Source: Ceratobasidium sp. AG-K
Lineage: Eukaryota > Basidiomycota > Agaricomycetes > Cantharellales > Ceratobasidiaceae
NCBI GenBank assembly: GCA_037039685.1
Contig: JAWNGF010000002.1
Coordinates: 2,232,001-2,296,000, forward strand
Length of the DNA stretch: 64,000 bases
Reading direction: 5' to 3'
Both the position numbers and the translations under genes were made by a program. Shown piece by piece: positions 44,057 through 55,177 of this stretch. Under the pieces are notes generated by a model. It ran no database searches. It was not told the origin of the DNA and worked only from the letters and a program-made list of their open reading frames with translations. Position 1 is the first letter of the stretch. Each line of letters starts with the position of its first letter.

Positions 44057-45588
44057 TCAAAACTCGACAAACGACGTTGCGTGTGGATCGAAGCGTTCGT
44101 TGGGTGGTGGCATCGACGACGGTACGAGCCCGGGGATATCCACCGCATTGGGCAGTGGCAGGCTCGAGAAATTGCGTGTATCCGACGCCGACGATACTTG
44201 GGGAATAAGCGGAGCCTGTGCGACCAATTAGCACTCTGTTCAACCTGAATTTCATCCTGCTTACCCGAATCTCGCCCCTCTCCAAGGCACCCCAGTCGAC
44301 TCCTCTGAACCAGGGGTGCAGCAACACGTCTTCGACCCCGCCACCAAGGTTGCCCAATCGCCTACTCCTGTCGGGCTGCAAGAACTCTTGGATAAGCTCC
44401 TTGCTCCCTCGGTCCAACTCCTTGGGCCAGTAAATCTTGCCCCTCAGGATCTTGTCATATATCCCAAAGGGGTTGTCGTCGAAAAACGGAGGATAGCCGA
44501 CGAGCATTTCATAGCATAGGATGCCACACGCCCACCAGTCCACCGCCTTGCTGTGACCCGCGCTCTGGATGATCTCGGGTGCGAGATACTCAGGCGTCCC
44601 GCAGAGCGTCCAGGTACGATCCTGCACGATTTTCGCAAATCCAAAGTCGGTGATGCGCAAATAGCCTCGGTGGTCGAGAAGCAGGTTTTCGGGTTTAAGG
44701 TCCCGATATATGATATCGTACGCGTGCAAATGGCGAAGGGCGAGGACAATAGTGCTGAGGTAAAAGCGGGTGACGTCGGGGGAAAAACGGCCTGCTCTGC
44801 GCAAATGCGAAAAGAGCTCGCCACCGGGGACGTAGGAGAGGAGCATGTAGACGTTTAGGTGGTCCTGGAATGTTGCATACCTAGCATCGCGTGAGCAACT
44901 AGTCTGAGACGGGAAGAACAACGTACAAGTCTACGATGAACGGATGCCTGATGCGACTCAGGATATTCCTTTCAGAGTTGACGTGCTCGACCTGTTTCAG
45001 TCGGACAACCTCGCTCTTCTTCAACACTTTCATCGCAAAGTGTTGAACGGCACCAGGTTGGTTGGCAGCGGGGCGCAGTCTAACCAATAGCACTCGACCG
45101 AATGTTCCAGTGCCTGCACCGAGTCAGCACTTGGCCCAACATCAGCTAAACAACTTACCTAGCGTAGAGACAACATCGAAATCCGTGAGTTTGACAGTCT
45201 GTCCTGCATCCGCGTCCTCTTCCTGCGCTTGTTCCACCTGCGCTTCCTTGGCTCTCGCACGCGCATGAGCCTGGGCGTCCGCACGGCCTGTATCTGCCGT
45301 AGCGCTCATCCCACTGGCTCGCCTACTGTTGTACTCGTCATAGTCATCCCGCCTATAGTCTTCGTACTCTCCATACGAGTCCCGGCCGTTCTCAGTCAGC
45401 AGCGGAGACCCAACGGCACTGCTCCTCCGCGGAGCCGAGAGCGAGCCGCTCCTCGACATACTCGGCTTCAGAGACGGCGGATGATCGATCTCCGAATGCG
45501 TATTCGACGTCGGCGATGGGTAGAAGGATGTAGCAGACGGACGCCGTTCGTATGAAGCTGTCTCGTATGAAGCCGATTGCCAGGACAT
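44057..45588 (-). CDS. PKA1: cAMP-dependent protein kinase catalytic subunit, 463 aa
   Basis: AGC-family Ser/Thr kinase released from its regulatory subunit by cAMP. It controls nutrient response, morphogenesis and virulence-type traits in fungi. Four exons: 45159-45588, 44927-45113, 44265-44880, 44057-44215. The N-terminal extension of about 140 residues is Ser/Tyr-rich, then Ala/Glu-rich. The kinase core is complete: P-loop GTGTFGRV, Lys in [28 protein letters not shown], activation loop [14 protein letters not shown] with the PDK1 site Thr, and the C-tail ending in the hydrophobic motif FVEF. An upstream frame at 45646-45942 with a donor-like end could be a 5' exon, but no joint keeps phase, so the start MSWQSASYE was used. 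Confidence 0.93.
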
Positions 45589-46725
45589 TGAGTGGTGTGG
45601 GGGACTAGAGAGCAATTCAGTACGAGTAATAGGATCGCCAGCGCATCATACCTCTACGGTTGGAGGGGCAACAACCTCGTGCGAGAGAGGAAACCAGTCT
45701 CGAGGCAACGAATCTGTCGGTGGTCGACGAAAGCAACAGCCGCCGGATGGGGGCACGTGTTTACGTCTGTGTTGCCCTGGAGCGGTTGGCTCCTTTGTTC
45801 CACTCCGTCTTCTCGCTGATGTTTTTCTTTTTGTGAGAAAGGATGGTAAATGAATCTTGATGTTCTCATGGGCTGCGACAGATGGATAACGTGAATTGCA
45901 TGGACTGTACGGCTGCGCGGACCCGTCAGAGGGGGACGTCATTTGTTTGCGCGCTAGAGATGCTTATGTCGTGTTTTTCTCGAGGACCTAGTTACGCCGA
46001 ATCGGGAATGTACCAACTCTGTACCCGTCCAAGTTCAGTTGGACTAACTATCTCGATTTTTGTGTACGCGTGTGCAGATCAGCCAGGCGTTGGCCGCGCG
46101 CCTGAGCGTCAAGAGCGTCTCGCGCTCAAATTCCGGTACAAACCCGAACGGCACCGGCATGCTCAACTCCAGCAAGGGCGAGAGCCAGCCCACCGGAGCA
46201 TTCGAGGACGCGTACGGCATGCAGCAAACGTTAACACACTCAAGCCCAAGAATGGTGGGCGCTAGCTGTCATCACGCTTCCAGACCATCTCGCTCTTGTC
46301 CCAGGAACAAACGTGGTCATACCGATGGATCTAAATGGGATACTTGATTACGGTGCATAGTAAATCGAATTCTTATGGCTTACGCGGAAGGGGTAGGTGC
46401 TCAATTTTTGGTTTGCTTGAGCGTCTTGGGACTTATGTTTGGTTCGTATCGATCGGACACAGTTATCGTTGCCCGATATTACCTTGGGTCCAAATTGGCC
46501 CGATGGCCGGCTCTGACATGTCAGATTAACACGAGTCAACCTGTGCCGCGTCTATAACGATTGCCTGTTCTTGACATACCCCTGTCTACTCATCTCTGTC
46601 TTGTATGCGGGGGAGTACATAACACAACGGGTGTCTGGAGAATCAAAGTGTGGCCCCCCACACCCCTCCACACTTTGAACACAACCGTGCTATAACCCCA
46701 GTCCTAGTGATAATATAATAAAGAA
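45589..46725. other. PKA upstream region with a coding-like fragment
   Basis: It contains a minus-strand frame with a possible PKA 5' exon (45646-45942). It also contains a plus-strand block at 46077-46230, behind a good acceptor (TGTGCAG), reading ISQALAARLSVKSVSRSNSG and continuing GTGMLNSSKGESQPTGAFED. The block is more GC-rich and codon-biased than its surroundings, with no clear start, partner exons or stop context. It looks like an exon relic or a gene fragment. Confidence 0.4.
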
Positions 46726-47040
46726 ATGTCAGAACATTCGACATCAAATGCCCAGTAGGTCTTTGCTTGTTGTACTTCTGCCAGATAGCTGACCGTACCT
46801 TGCAGAGATATGTATAAGCCTCCCCGGTATGATGCTACGCCCACATCCGAGTCTGAGCCCGACCCTGACATGACTTTTCCCAGTGCTTGGCATAAAGGAA
46901 AGAAAGAAAAGGCGCTAGCGGTAGTACCGGATAACACTCTGGGCGGACAGCAAATTGGTGGTGCCAACGGGAACCAGCTAGCCGTTCAGGCAAACCAAAC
47001 GCAAGCCGCCCATGCCAGCGGGGTGGTGGATAACCATTAA
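46726..47040 (+). CDS. Small protein with WHKG core, member A, 87 aa
   Basis: Two exons (46726-46754, 46806-47040) joined at CA|A. Sequence starts MSEHSTSNAQDMYKPPRYDA. An acidic Ser/Asp/Pro stretch is followed by FPSAWHKGKKEKALAVV and a Gly/Gln/Asn/Ala-rich tail. No signal peptide or membrane helix. The AWHKGKK block and its position after an acidic lead resemble the two smaller proteins downstream (EYWHKGRP, EVWQKGKP). I do not know a matching family. Expression is unproven. Confidence 0.55.
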
Positions 47041-47169
47041 ATCTAGTACAGAAATAACCAGATGAATTTTGTAGTGTATAAATCGGGTGAAGGTGTTGAT
47101 TGCAAATGTGTACGACTCATTTATGTTAAAGTACCCGATGTTTTCTTGTGAAGTGTGATGTCGGCAGAC

Positions 47170-48000
47170 GACCTATATGCGCGTATAAATAAAGCTACGG
47201 GAGCTATTGGGATTCATCTTCGCGTTAAGTGGGAAGGAATGTACCAAGGTTTCCGAAGTCCAGTGACACACTGTCGGGAAGCCTATTTCGTTCCCTACTT
47301 GCTGACCGAGACCCTATCGTTGATTATCACTGGTTTAAATTGCGCAAAAAGAGCATATCGACCCTAGTAATCTGTTTTCCCTTCACGCACACGTCAAAAG
47401 TCGACGCGGCATGAACCACTCGCCGAGATGGGTGCATGATTGGGGCTGCGTGGCGCTAGTTCACTGGCCTTGTGACTACCCCCTATCAACCTCGATAATC
47501 TTTGCGCACGGACGGCGTCTATAATAATGCGATGGTAGGACGGCGAGTAGCATAGTCTGCGTCTTAACCCCCCTTACTGGGCTCCAGTGATTTAAACACA
47601 CTTAGCTTGTGTCTATACAAAATCAGAAGAATAACACCATGTCTAGTGCAGAGTGAGTCTCCGTCTCCCTTGTTGTTCGTCAATGACGAATTATTGGTTT
47701 TGTGTAGTGATGAACTCCCAGAGTAGGTCCTTTACAGGGCATAGTTGAGTGGTGTGCGATATAACACAACTTCTTTTAGATATTGGCACAAGGGCAGACC
47801 GGCTCATGGTCTATCGCAAGGTACCCCTCAGCCGGCACCCCCCTCCCCAGTTCCACCCCCTCCCAATGAGCTATCCGACAACGCATAAATATCAGACTGA
47901 AATCTTTTAAGTGTTAGTGATTAGGATTGGCTGAGTTTGGGGGAAATGGCGGTTGTATGGATGCTTTCTATCATGATAACGAATACCTGCATTCTAAAAA
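47170..48000 (+). repeat. Tandem duplication unit 1
   Basis: The whole segment, about 450 bp upstream of mini-gene B through its 3' flank, aligns collinearly with 48265-49080. Shared landmarks are GTGGGAAGGAATGT, CAGTGACAC, CTTGTGACTA/CCTGTGACTA with CCCCTATCAAC, GCGTCTTAACCCCC, CCATGTCTA at the start codon, and GTGATTAGG in the 3' flank. Identity by eye is roughly 65-75 percent with indels. Confidence 0.75.
47639..47888 (+). CDS. Mini-protein with WHKG core, member B, 45 aa
   Basis: Three exons of 14, 15 and 109 bp (47639-47652, 47708-47722, 47780-47888). Introns are 55 and 57 bp with GTGAGT and GTAGGT donors. It reads MSSADDELPEYWHKGRPAHG, then a Pro-rich tail (PQPAPPSPVPPPPNE) ending in DNA. 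Two introns inside the first ten codons are unusual for so short a gene. Exon lengths and phases match member C. No signal peptide, CAAX box or Cys. Confidence 0.6.
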
Positions 48001-48264
48001 ATTCATGACCAGTGAGTTCGACGCACGAGCAGTGTCTAAAACATATAGAAGTAAGATTAGAGCTGACAAGCCATTCCCTTGATGTAATCGAGAAAGATAA
48101 CTGGGTGGGTATTATTATCGTTGGGAGCGCTTAAGCTACCCAAATGCATTACGCCGATGTTAAACGAAATACTATAGGCAAAATGTTCCCGTGTATGTGT
48201 TTAAACAGCCGCTTATATGTTGAAAACATGCAACATTGTATATGACATGTTGCTCTAGCAATAG

Positions 48265-49080
48265 GAATATATGCGCGAACATCACAAAGTTACGAGAACC
48301 ATCGGTGAAACTCTAAGCCAACCTTCGCGCTCGCTCCGTGGGAAGGAATGTGATAAAAGTCCCGGAAACCCAGTGACACGGTGTCGAGGAGCCCTGTCCG
48401 CTAACTGATACCGTATCGTCGATTCTTACTGATCTTAATTGCATGAACAGTATACGCTGACCCCACTATCTGTTCTCAGTTCGTGAGCCTATCAAAAGTC
48501 CAAACGCCATCATGCATTCACCGAGGTGCATGTATGATTGAAGCTGTGTAGCGCTAGTTTGTTGACCCTGTGACTATCCCCTATCAACTCGCGATTATCT
48601 TTGAGCATACAGAGAGCCTATAAGATTGCGACAGCAGGAAGGTGGAGCGGCACAGTCCGCGTCTTAACCCCCTCGCACCAGCCCTCAGTGTCTCAAATAC
48701 ACTTGGCTCACGTCAATCCGTAAACGGTCAGAACAACGCCATGTCTAACGATGAGTGGGTCGCCATCTCCCCCATTGTCGTTGTGATGACTAACATTTGG
48801 CGCTGAGAAATAGCGGACTCCCAGAGTGGGTCTTCTATGAATGGGTTGGAACCAAGAGGAGCGCTGAATAAACTTAACCTGTTTCAGAGTCTGGCAAAAG
48901 GGCAAACCTCAGCCGGTCGTGACATCGGGCGGCGAGCAGGCTCAGGGCCAAACTAAGAATGGCTAGCCCGCTGGTTAGTTAATCTGGTGTCGAAATTTGA
49001 AGCCGATATGTCTCGTGGTGATTAGGGACGAGGCTTGGCTTGAGCAAATGTTCATTGTATGAACTACTTTTGGAAATAAA
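48265..49080 (+). repeat. Tandem duplication unit 2
   Basis: Diverged copy of 47170-48000, offset by about 1.1 kb, covering promoter, all three exons, both introns and 3' flank of mini-gene C. Confidence 0.75.
48741..48966 (+). CDS. Mini-protein with WQKG core, member C, 34 aa
   Basis: Three exons of 14, 12 and 79 bp (48741-48754, 48814-48825, 48888-48966), same phase pattern as member B. It reads MSNDDGLPEVWQKGKPQPVV, then a Gly/Gln/Thr tail. Shared with B: start MS, an Asp-Asp pair, LPE, W-x-K-G-[KR]-P. The tail sequences differ completely, so conservation is concentrated in the first about 17 residues, while flanks diverged. That pattern suggests selection on the core. Confidence 0.58.
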
Positions 49081-49334
49081 CACACCTCTACAATTTGAAG
49101 GGAGAGAAACGTACGAATAATTCTAATGATGTATACATATGATTATAGCTGGTCCATCATTCCCCCGCATGTATCGAGGGGCAACTGGTCTGGGGCGGGA
49201 TTTGTTGTGCCTATTGACACGTGACTTTACGCAAACGTGTCGTGACTTATCACGACCCCGTTGCTCCACGTTTTCCTTCTTGCTATATAACTAGGGGCTG
49301 GTGTAACAAATAGCTTATCATAACCACCGCTACG

Positions 49335-52300
49335 ATGGAAGAAAAGGAGGCGCAAGATCGGAATGGCCTTGCACACGCGCACGTCGTGTACGCAGAGATC
49401 ATCACTGTTACGTCTGTGATGCGCAAGAACTCTCGCTGGGCGACAAACTCTGGCGTCGGTCGTAGAAGGGATATGCATCTTGCAACTAGCATGGGGCTAC
49501 GACGAGGAGCTCTAGACGATAACCCTCCTCGTTCGCCTGGACCAAGGCGGGAGGTGGACCTAATGGGCGGGTTTGAATACCTGAAGAGGAAGATCAGAGA
49601 TGTACAAGGTGAGACTTATAACGATGCCGAACAAAGTCGCGTGCTAAGACACCGCAGATGTGCACGAAATACCACTAATCGAAATTCTTGAGCCATTCAT
49701 TGCAGTCATTAGTACACCCACCTCGACGGGACCTATCACTTCTGCTGCGCTTAGTGCTATCAACACTTTCTTTGTCAACGGAGTCATAATACCCGACCAA
49801 TCCATCATACCCTCTCTCTCTGAGCTTAGCAGTGCCCTGTCACGATGTGTTTTTGAACCCAGTGATTCCGGGAGGGACGAAGCCGTTTTACTCAAAATAA
49901 TTGCAGTCATTCGTGACTTCATATGCAGTCCATACGGAAGGCGCATCAGTGACGTTGAAGCATGCGAAATGCTGGAAAAGGTTTTGACTATATGCTGTCA
50001 GATGAGGTCCAGTGGTGAGTATCCAACGGACAGCCCGCGTTGAAGTAATTGTGTATTGACCTTCTCACTTGTTCAGAGGTACTGCGTAGGACAGCGGAGG
50101 CAAACATGCAGACAATCATCCGAGAAGTATTTGGTCGACTTCAATACTTGGATCCTGTGGCTGAGGAGCAGCGTATGCGGCAAGATGAAGAGGAAGCGAA
50201 CGCAGAGCTTAAGCTAGCGCTTTCGCCCACCACGGTGACAAATCCACTTCCGGCTGCAAGTAATGTAGACACTCCAACCATCGACCAGATCCAGGCTTCA
50301 GGATCACATGAACCTGAATCGGAACGTAAGCAAATGTCTAGTTGTGGTCTAGTTAGGTGCTCATGCAGTTAACATTTATAGCTCGCCCGTATGGCTTACC
50401 TACTGTTGCTGAACTACTTCGGGTGTTAATCAACCTGCTCGATCCCAACGACCAACAACATACAGACACCATTCGTCTAACGGCTCTGGGAATCCTGGCC
50501 GCTGCCCTATCCTCTTGTATATCCGTCCCCCCTCCTGCCCCCGATCGTGAGGTTGCGCCCGGCACTTTAACCCGGTTTCCCTCGCTTGTTGCCCTACTTG
50601 CCGATCGCGGGTGCCGTCACTTGTTCTTGCTTGCGCGCACAGAAGCTCCTGCCCTCCGACTTGCAGCCTTGAAAGCAATTGCAGTGTTATTCGAGGTCGC
50701 GCGTGGGAAACTGAAACTGCAGCGGGAGCTGTTCTTGTCATTCCTAGTAGCAAGGTTGGAGCCTGTTGGCCCGATCTTCGATGGCAAGCCTGGTACGAGC
50801 GGGAGACAGAGCTTGGGGGGCTCGGAGACGCCGATTAGTGCTAGGCCAAGTACGCCTGCTCTAGGGACTCCAAAGACTCCAGGGTTGGGTACTCCCAAAG
50901 CAGGGGTTGCGGCCGGCAATGTGGAACCTGAATTACGGGAGCTGATGCTTGAGACATTGGTTTTGATATCGCGGGAACCGAGTTTCATGGTCGATTTGTG
51001 GGCCAACTATGATTGCGATGTCAACTGCGAGGATATTTTTGAGCGGCTCATTGGATTTCTGACCAAGGTTAGTTTGTGATAGATTTATTACCTGTGGTGC
51101 CTGCTAAAAGAAAACTGTATTGCCTGGGCTATTGGTTAGTGTACATATCCGCTGGTGGGAGTAGGAGGGCAACAGCAGTATAATTCGAGGCTGCTCTGCT
51201 TAGATATCCTGCTTGCTTACGTTGACCGCATGCATGCCCGGGCTGAGAATCCAAATGTACGAACGCTTGGGTTTGCTGGGGTAGAGGACTTATTTTATTA
51301 TTTCCTAGGCTAATTCGAAATGGACCAGGGTACGAGAGTACCACTGCTAAGCTTTAGATGTAATGCTGAATGGTCTACTTTCGCGTGTAGCCGGAGATCC
51401 CTCCCGAATCGTTGCTCCTTACCAAGTCTCGCAAGCTACTCGTGCTCACGGCTGCGCAAAAGTTTAACGAGAAGCCGAAGAAAGCATTGCCATTTCTCTT
51501 GGAGAATGGCCTAGTGGCCCCCCAGCAGGCCGTTGCAGTCGAAACGACTCCAGATCCCGATAATGCTGATGAACCTGCTCAAATAGAAAAGCAGGATCCG
51601 GCAAAACAACCTGATCCCCAAAGCATGGCTCGTTTCCTCAAGGATTGCCCTCGGCTGGACAAGAAGGTATTGGGCGAATATATATCGAATCTGAACAACA
51701 AGGAACTGCTCGGCGAGTTTCTTGCGCTTTTTGATTTCCGAGGTGTAAGCGAGGCGCTGTTGTTGGCATGCTTGAGCTATACTGATACGAAACCCACAGA
51801 AAGGAATTGCCGAAGCCATGCGAGAAATGTTGGAAGCGTTTAGGCTTCCGGGCGAATCTCAGCCAATCGAAAGGATTACAGAAACGTTTGCGAAACGGTT
51901 CTTTGCCTCTGGTCCGCGTAAGTAACTTAGCAAGAATGACGCAAATGCTATCGACTAAATGCTTTGAACGTTCAGCGGGGATCAAGACTGAGGATGCAGT
52001 CTTCATATTAGCATATTCGGTTATTATGTTGAATACTGATCTACACAATCCACAAAACCGAGTATGCGCCGTCAATTGTCTCTGGCCGTGGCGTTAACAT
52101 TATCACCTTGGCAGAAACGCATGACTATTGCGGACTATCAAAAGAACCTGAGGGGTGTGAACGGTGGGACTGACTTTGATCCTGAGTACTTGGTGAGCAA
52201 TAGAACATGTTATTTTTGGCGAGAGACTAAAGTTAGAATCAAGCAAGCAATTTATGACGAACTCCGAAAGCGAGAGATTGTTATGCCCGAGGAGCATACT

Positions 52301-54969
52301 GGCCAGCTTGGATTTGACTATGCATGGAAGGAGCTACTGATACGGTCGAAAACTGCAGGTAGGCAAGGGTCAGGTACCTCCGTTGCTAGCTAATTCATCT
52401 TTTGGCCAGGCGAATATATAGTGTGCAATACCGCTGCGTTCGACAAGCAAATGTTTGAACTTACTTGGCAACCTGTTATTCAAGCTATTGCTTTCGCATT
52501 CACAAACGTCAATGATGACTATGTGATCGAGCGCGCAATCGCAGGCTTCCGTCAATGCGCAACGCTCGCTGGTTATTTCAATCTCCCCGAGGTTTTCGAT
52601 TTCGTTGTCGGACAATTGTCCCAAGCTACTGGGTTACTCGGGAGTCCGACTTTGAGCGTCTCAACCGTCTACCCAATCATACAAGTGGAAGACCAGGATG
52701 TAACAGTTTCTCCACTGTCTGTGAAGTTTGGTACGAACTTGAAAGGCCAACTTGCCGCAGTCGTCTTATTCAATATCGCCAACGGCAACGGAAATGCAAT
52801 TAGGGAAGGATGGGGGCAGGTGCGCTGGTTTATGGTTGTTATGCTAAGCATATATTCACCCCCATTCACAGATATTTGAGATGTTCGAAACCTTGTTTTT
52901 CCATTCGCTCCTTCCAACCCGTATGCTACAAATGGAAGACTTCCTTGGTGGGGTATCAATCATTCCATTACAGGGCGGTCCCGCTGTGACGCCAGTTCAA
53001 CCACGCTCAGATGCTGGCTTATTATCAGCGCTGTCTTCATATCTGCTCACACCATATGGCTCAACTTCAGAGAATGTAATGTCCCAGCCCACGGACGAGG
53101 ATGTCGAGAACACACTGTGCGCCATTGACTGCGTCACCTCTTGCAAATTGGATGAACTGTATGGGCAAATCACGTATGTGTTGCTCCTATATGCGTTATC
53201 GATAGTGTTGGTCATCTTACTGCATTTTTAATAGCTCGCTTGAACTTCCTGCCCTGGTGGCCGCCATGAGGGCGCTACAAGCACTCGCTGATAGGCGGGT
53301 TTCGTTAAAGGCTGATCATCCCCCGAGGGACGAGACGCAAGCAGGTCCGACGACACCAGTCTCTCCATCGCCATCAGACGACCAGTTGCCCTATGATCCA
53401 ACCTCTATTTTCCTCCTAGAGATCATGGTCAGTATAGCTGTGCAAACTTCGCAACACATCGAGGAGACTTGGTGAGAAGTATCATGTTTTCTACATTCTG
53501 GTCGTGTGCCAACATCTGCTCCCTAGGCCGATCGTGTTTGAGCACTTGACAACGATTCTCTCATCGTCGATACGGTACAGCGTGTTGCTAGTAGAGCGTG
53601 CTATAGTGGGGCTGCTTCGGCTGTGCCGAGTCGCGGCGAACAAGGTAGGTTATACTTGTTGGGCTATTTACTTTGATGCTGATAAACGTTTCCAGGCAAG
53701 TTTGCGGGATCAGATCTATATTTCGCTCGATATACTCGGAGGCCTTCCACCCCCTGTTTTCAACGCAACGACGGAGCAAATTGTTGCTGGTCTGGCTTTG
53801 CTGATACAAGAGCATCCATCCCTCGTATCGTAAGTCAAAGACACAGCATACGTTCCTCGAGCCTGACGCCGTCATAGATCCCAAACAGAATGGGCACTGG
53901 TCTATAGTTTACTTCGTGGCTCGATCGTTAATCCTGAAGCATCCCGAACGTCGTTTGATCTCCTAGTCCAAATTGCTTCAACTCCCGAGCGTCTATCACC
54001 CGACAATATTTCCGGCTTGATTACCTCCCTCGAAGAGTTTGCAACTGCTGCAGGTAACAGTGTTGCTGGAAAGAGGCAGCGACAAGGCCGGGTTCCTCAG
54101 CCCCTTCAACCGTAAGTCCAGACCACTTTCTGAATTGTGCCGTTCTGAGTACCCGGACTCTCAGAGATCCTTCCGTCGAGCGTGGGGTCAACGCAATCAC
54201 AACATTGGCCGAGCTCAAAAAACCCCTTTCTGATCTGGGACTGTCCGAAGATGGTATGTCCTAGCTTCCGCTTCAGGCCAGCCCTAATCTCTATTCTAGC
54301 CTACTGGTCAACATGGCTCAACCTCCTTTCTGTATTCGGACGACAAAGCTCTAACCCTAGTCAAGACGTGCGCCATGCAGCCATCGGCCACTTGCAGCGT
54401 ATACTCCTAGGTACACATGCCCCTGACCCACGCTCAGTTGAAATCTTCAACCGAGTCGTGCTTCCCATGACCGAAGAGTTCTTCAAACCCCAAGTCGCAG
54501 CGCGTGACCCCGAAGGAATTATCGAGACCAAGCTTCGCGCGTCGGCTTTACTCTGTCGATCGTTCTTGCACCTGCAGGCTCATCCCGAGGCGCTCAATAC
54601 GGACACGCGTGTGCTTTGGTTAAAGATTATCGATTTGCTTCGAGGGTTTACGAAGGCTGGTGGAAGGGATCCACTCGTACGTCTCCACCTGAACGCATGG
54701 ACTTGGCTAACGCTTCGTCCTAGTCCGAGGCTATACCCGAATCGCTCAAGAATGTGCTGCTCGTTATGAACGCGAGCGGTGTACTTCTTCCACCTTCCAA
54801 CCCAGACACACGGTCCGAGATCCAACAAGAACTCTGGAACGACACGTCGCTCCGAATCGAAGGCTTCCTGCCAGGACTGATGGAAGAGCTGTTTCCTCCA
54901 CCACCCCCAGAGCCTGAACTAGCCCCCGAAGCACCCGCTCAACCTGCGTCAGAGCCTGCAGCAGAATAA
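49335..54969 (+). CDS. GEA2: Sec7-domain ARF guanine-nucleotide exchange factor, GBF1/GEA type, 1526 aa
   Basis: Activates ARF at the early Golgi for COPI vesicle formation; the brefeldin A target class. Nineteen exons from 49335-49608 to 54724-54969 join without a phase break. Order: DCB/HUS region (about residues 1-600), including VHEIPLIEILEPFIAV, INTFFVNGVI and NYDCDVNCEDIFERL with the HUS box, then FNEKPKKALPFLLENGL before Sec7. The Sec7 domain (about 620-810) has the glutamic finger in FRLPGESQPIERI and the helix-7 motif AYSVIMLNTDLHNPQ. Helical HDS regions follow (AYWSTWLNLL is in HDS3). The C terminus ends in a Pro/Glu/Ala tail. HUS and glutamic-finger signatures place it with GBF1/GEA rather than BIG/SEC7. 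Confidence 0.94.
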
Positions 54970-55177
54970 ATCCATGTACTTAAACAAATATGCATTGTCA
55001 CACAGTCTATGAACAAGATTTATCGAATTCAGCAAGACATGTCAACAACAACCAGTCGGAATGCTCAAAAAAAATATGCAAGGATTCCACACAAACCAAA
55101 GTGAATAACAAAACAAAAAAGAGCGTACGTCCACAATAATTACGAAGAAAGAGAGACCCGGTCTAGCGAGTGGATTT

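Noticed and set aside
47639..48966. Mini-genes as MSDIN-type cyclic peptide precursors
   Set aside because: Only the opening MS and a later LP are shared. There is no proline-bounded core or conserved C-terminal recognition segment, and the conserved part is a W-x-K-G core instead.
47639..48966. Mini-genes as mating pheromone precursors
   Set aside because: No C-terminal CAAX box and no cysteine.
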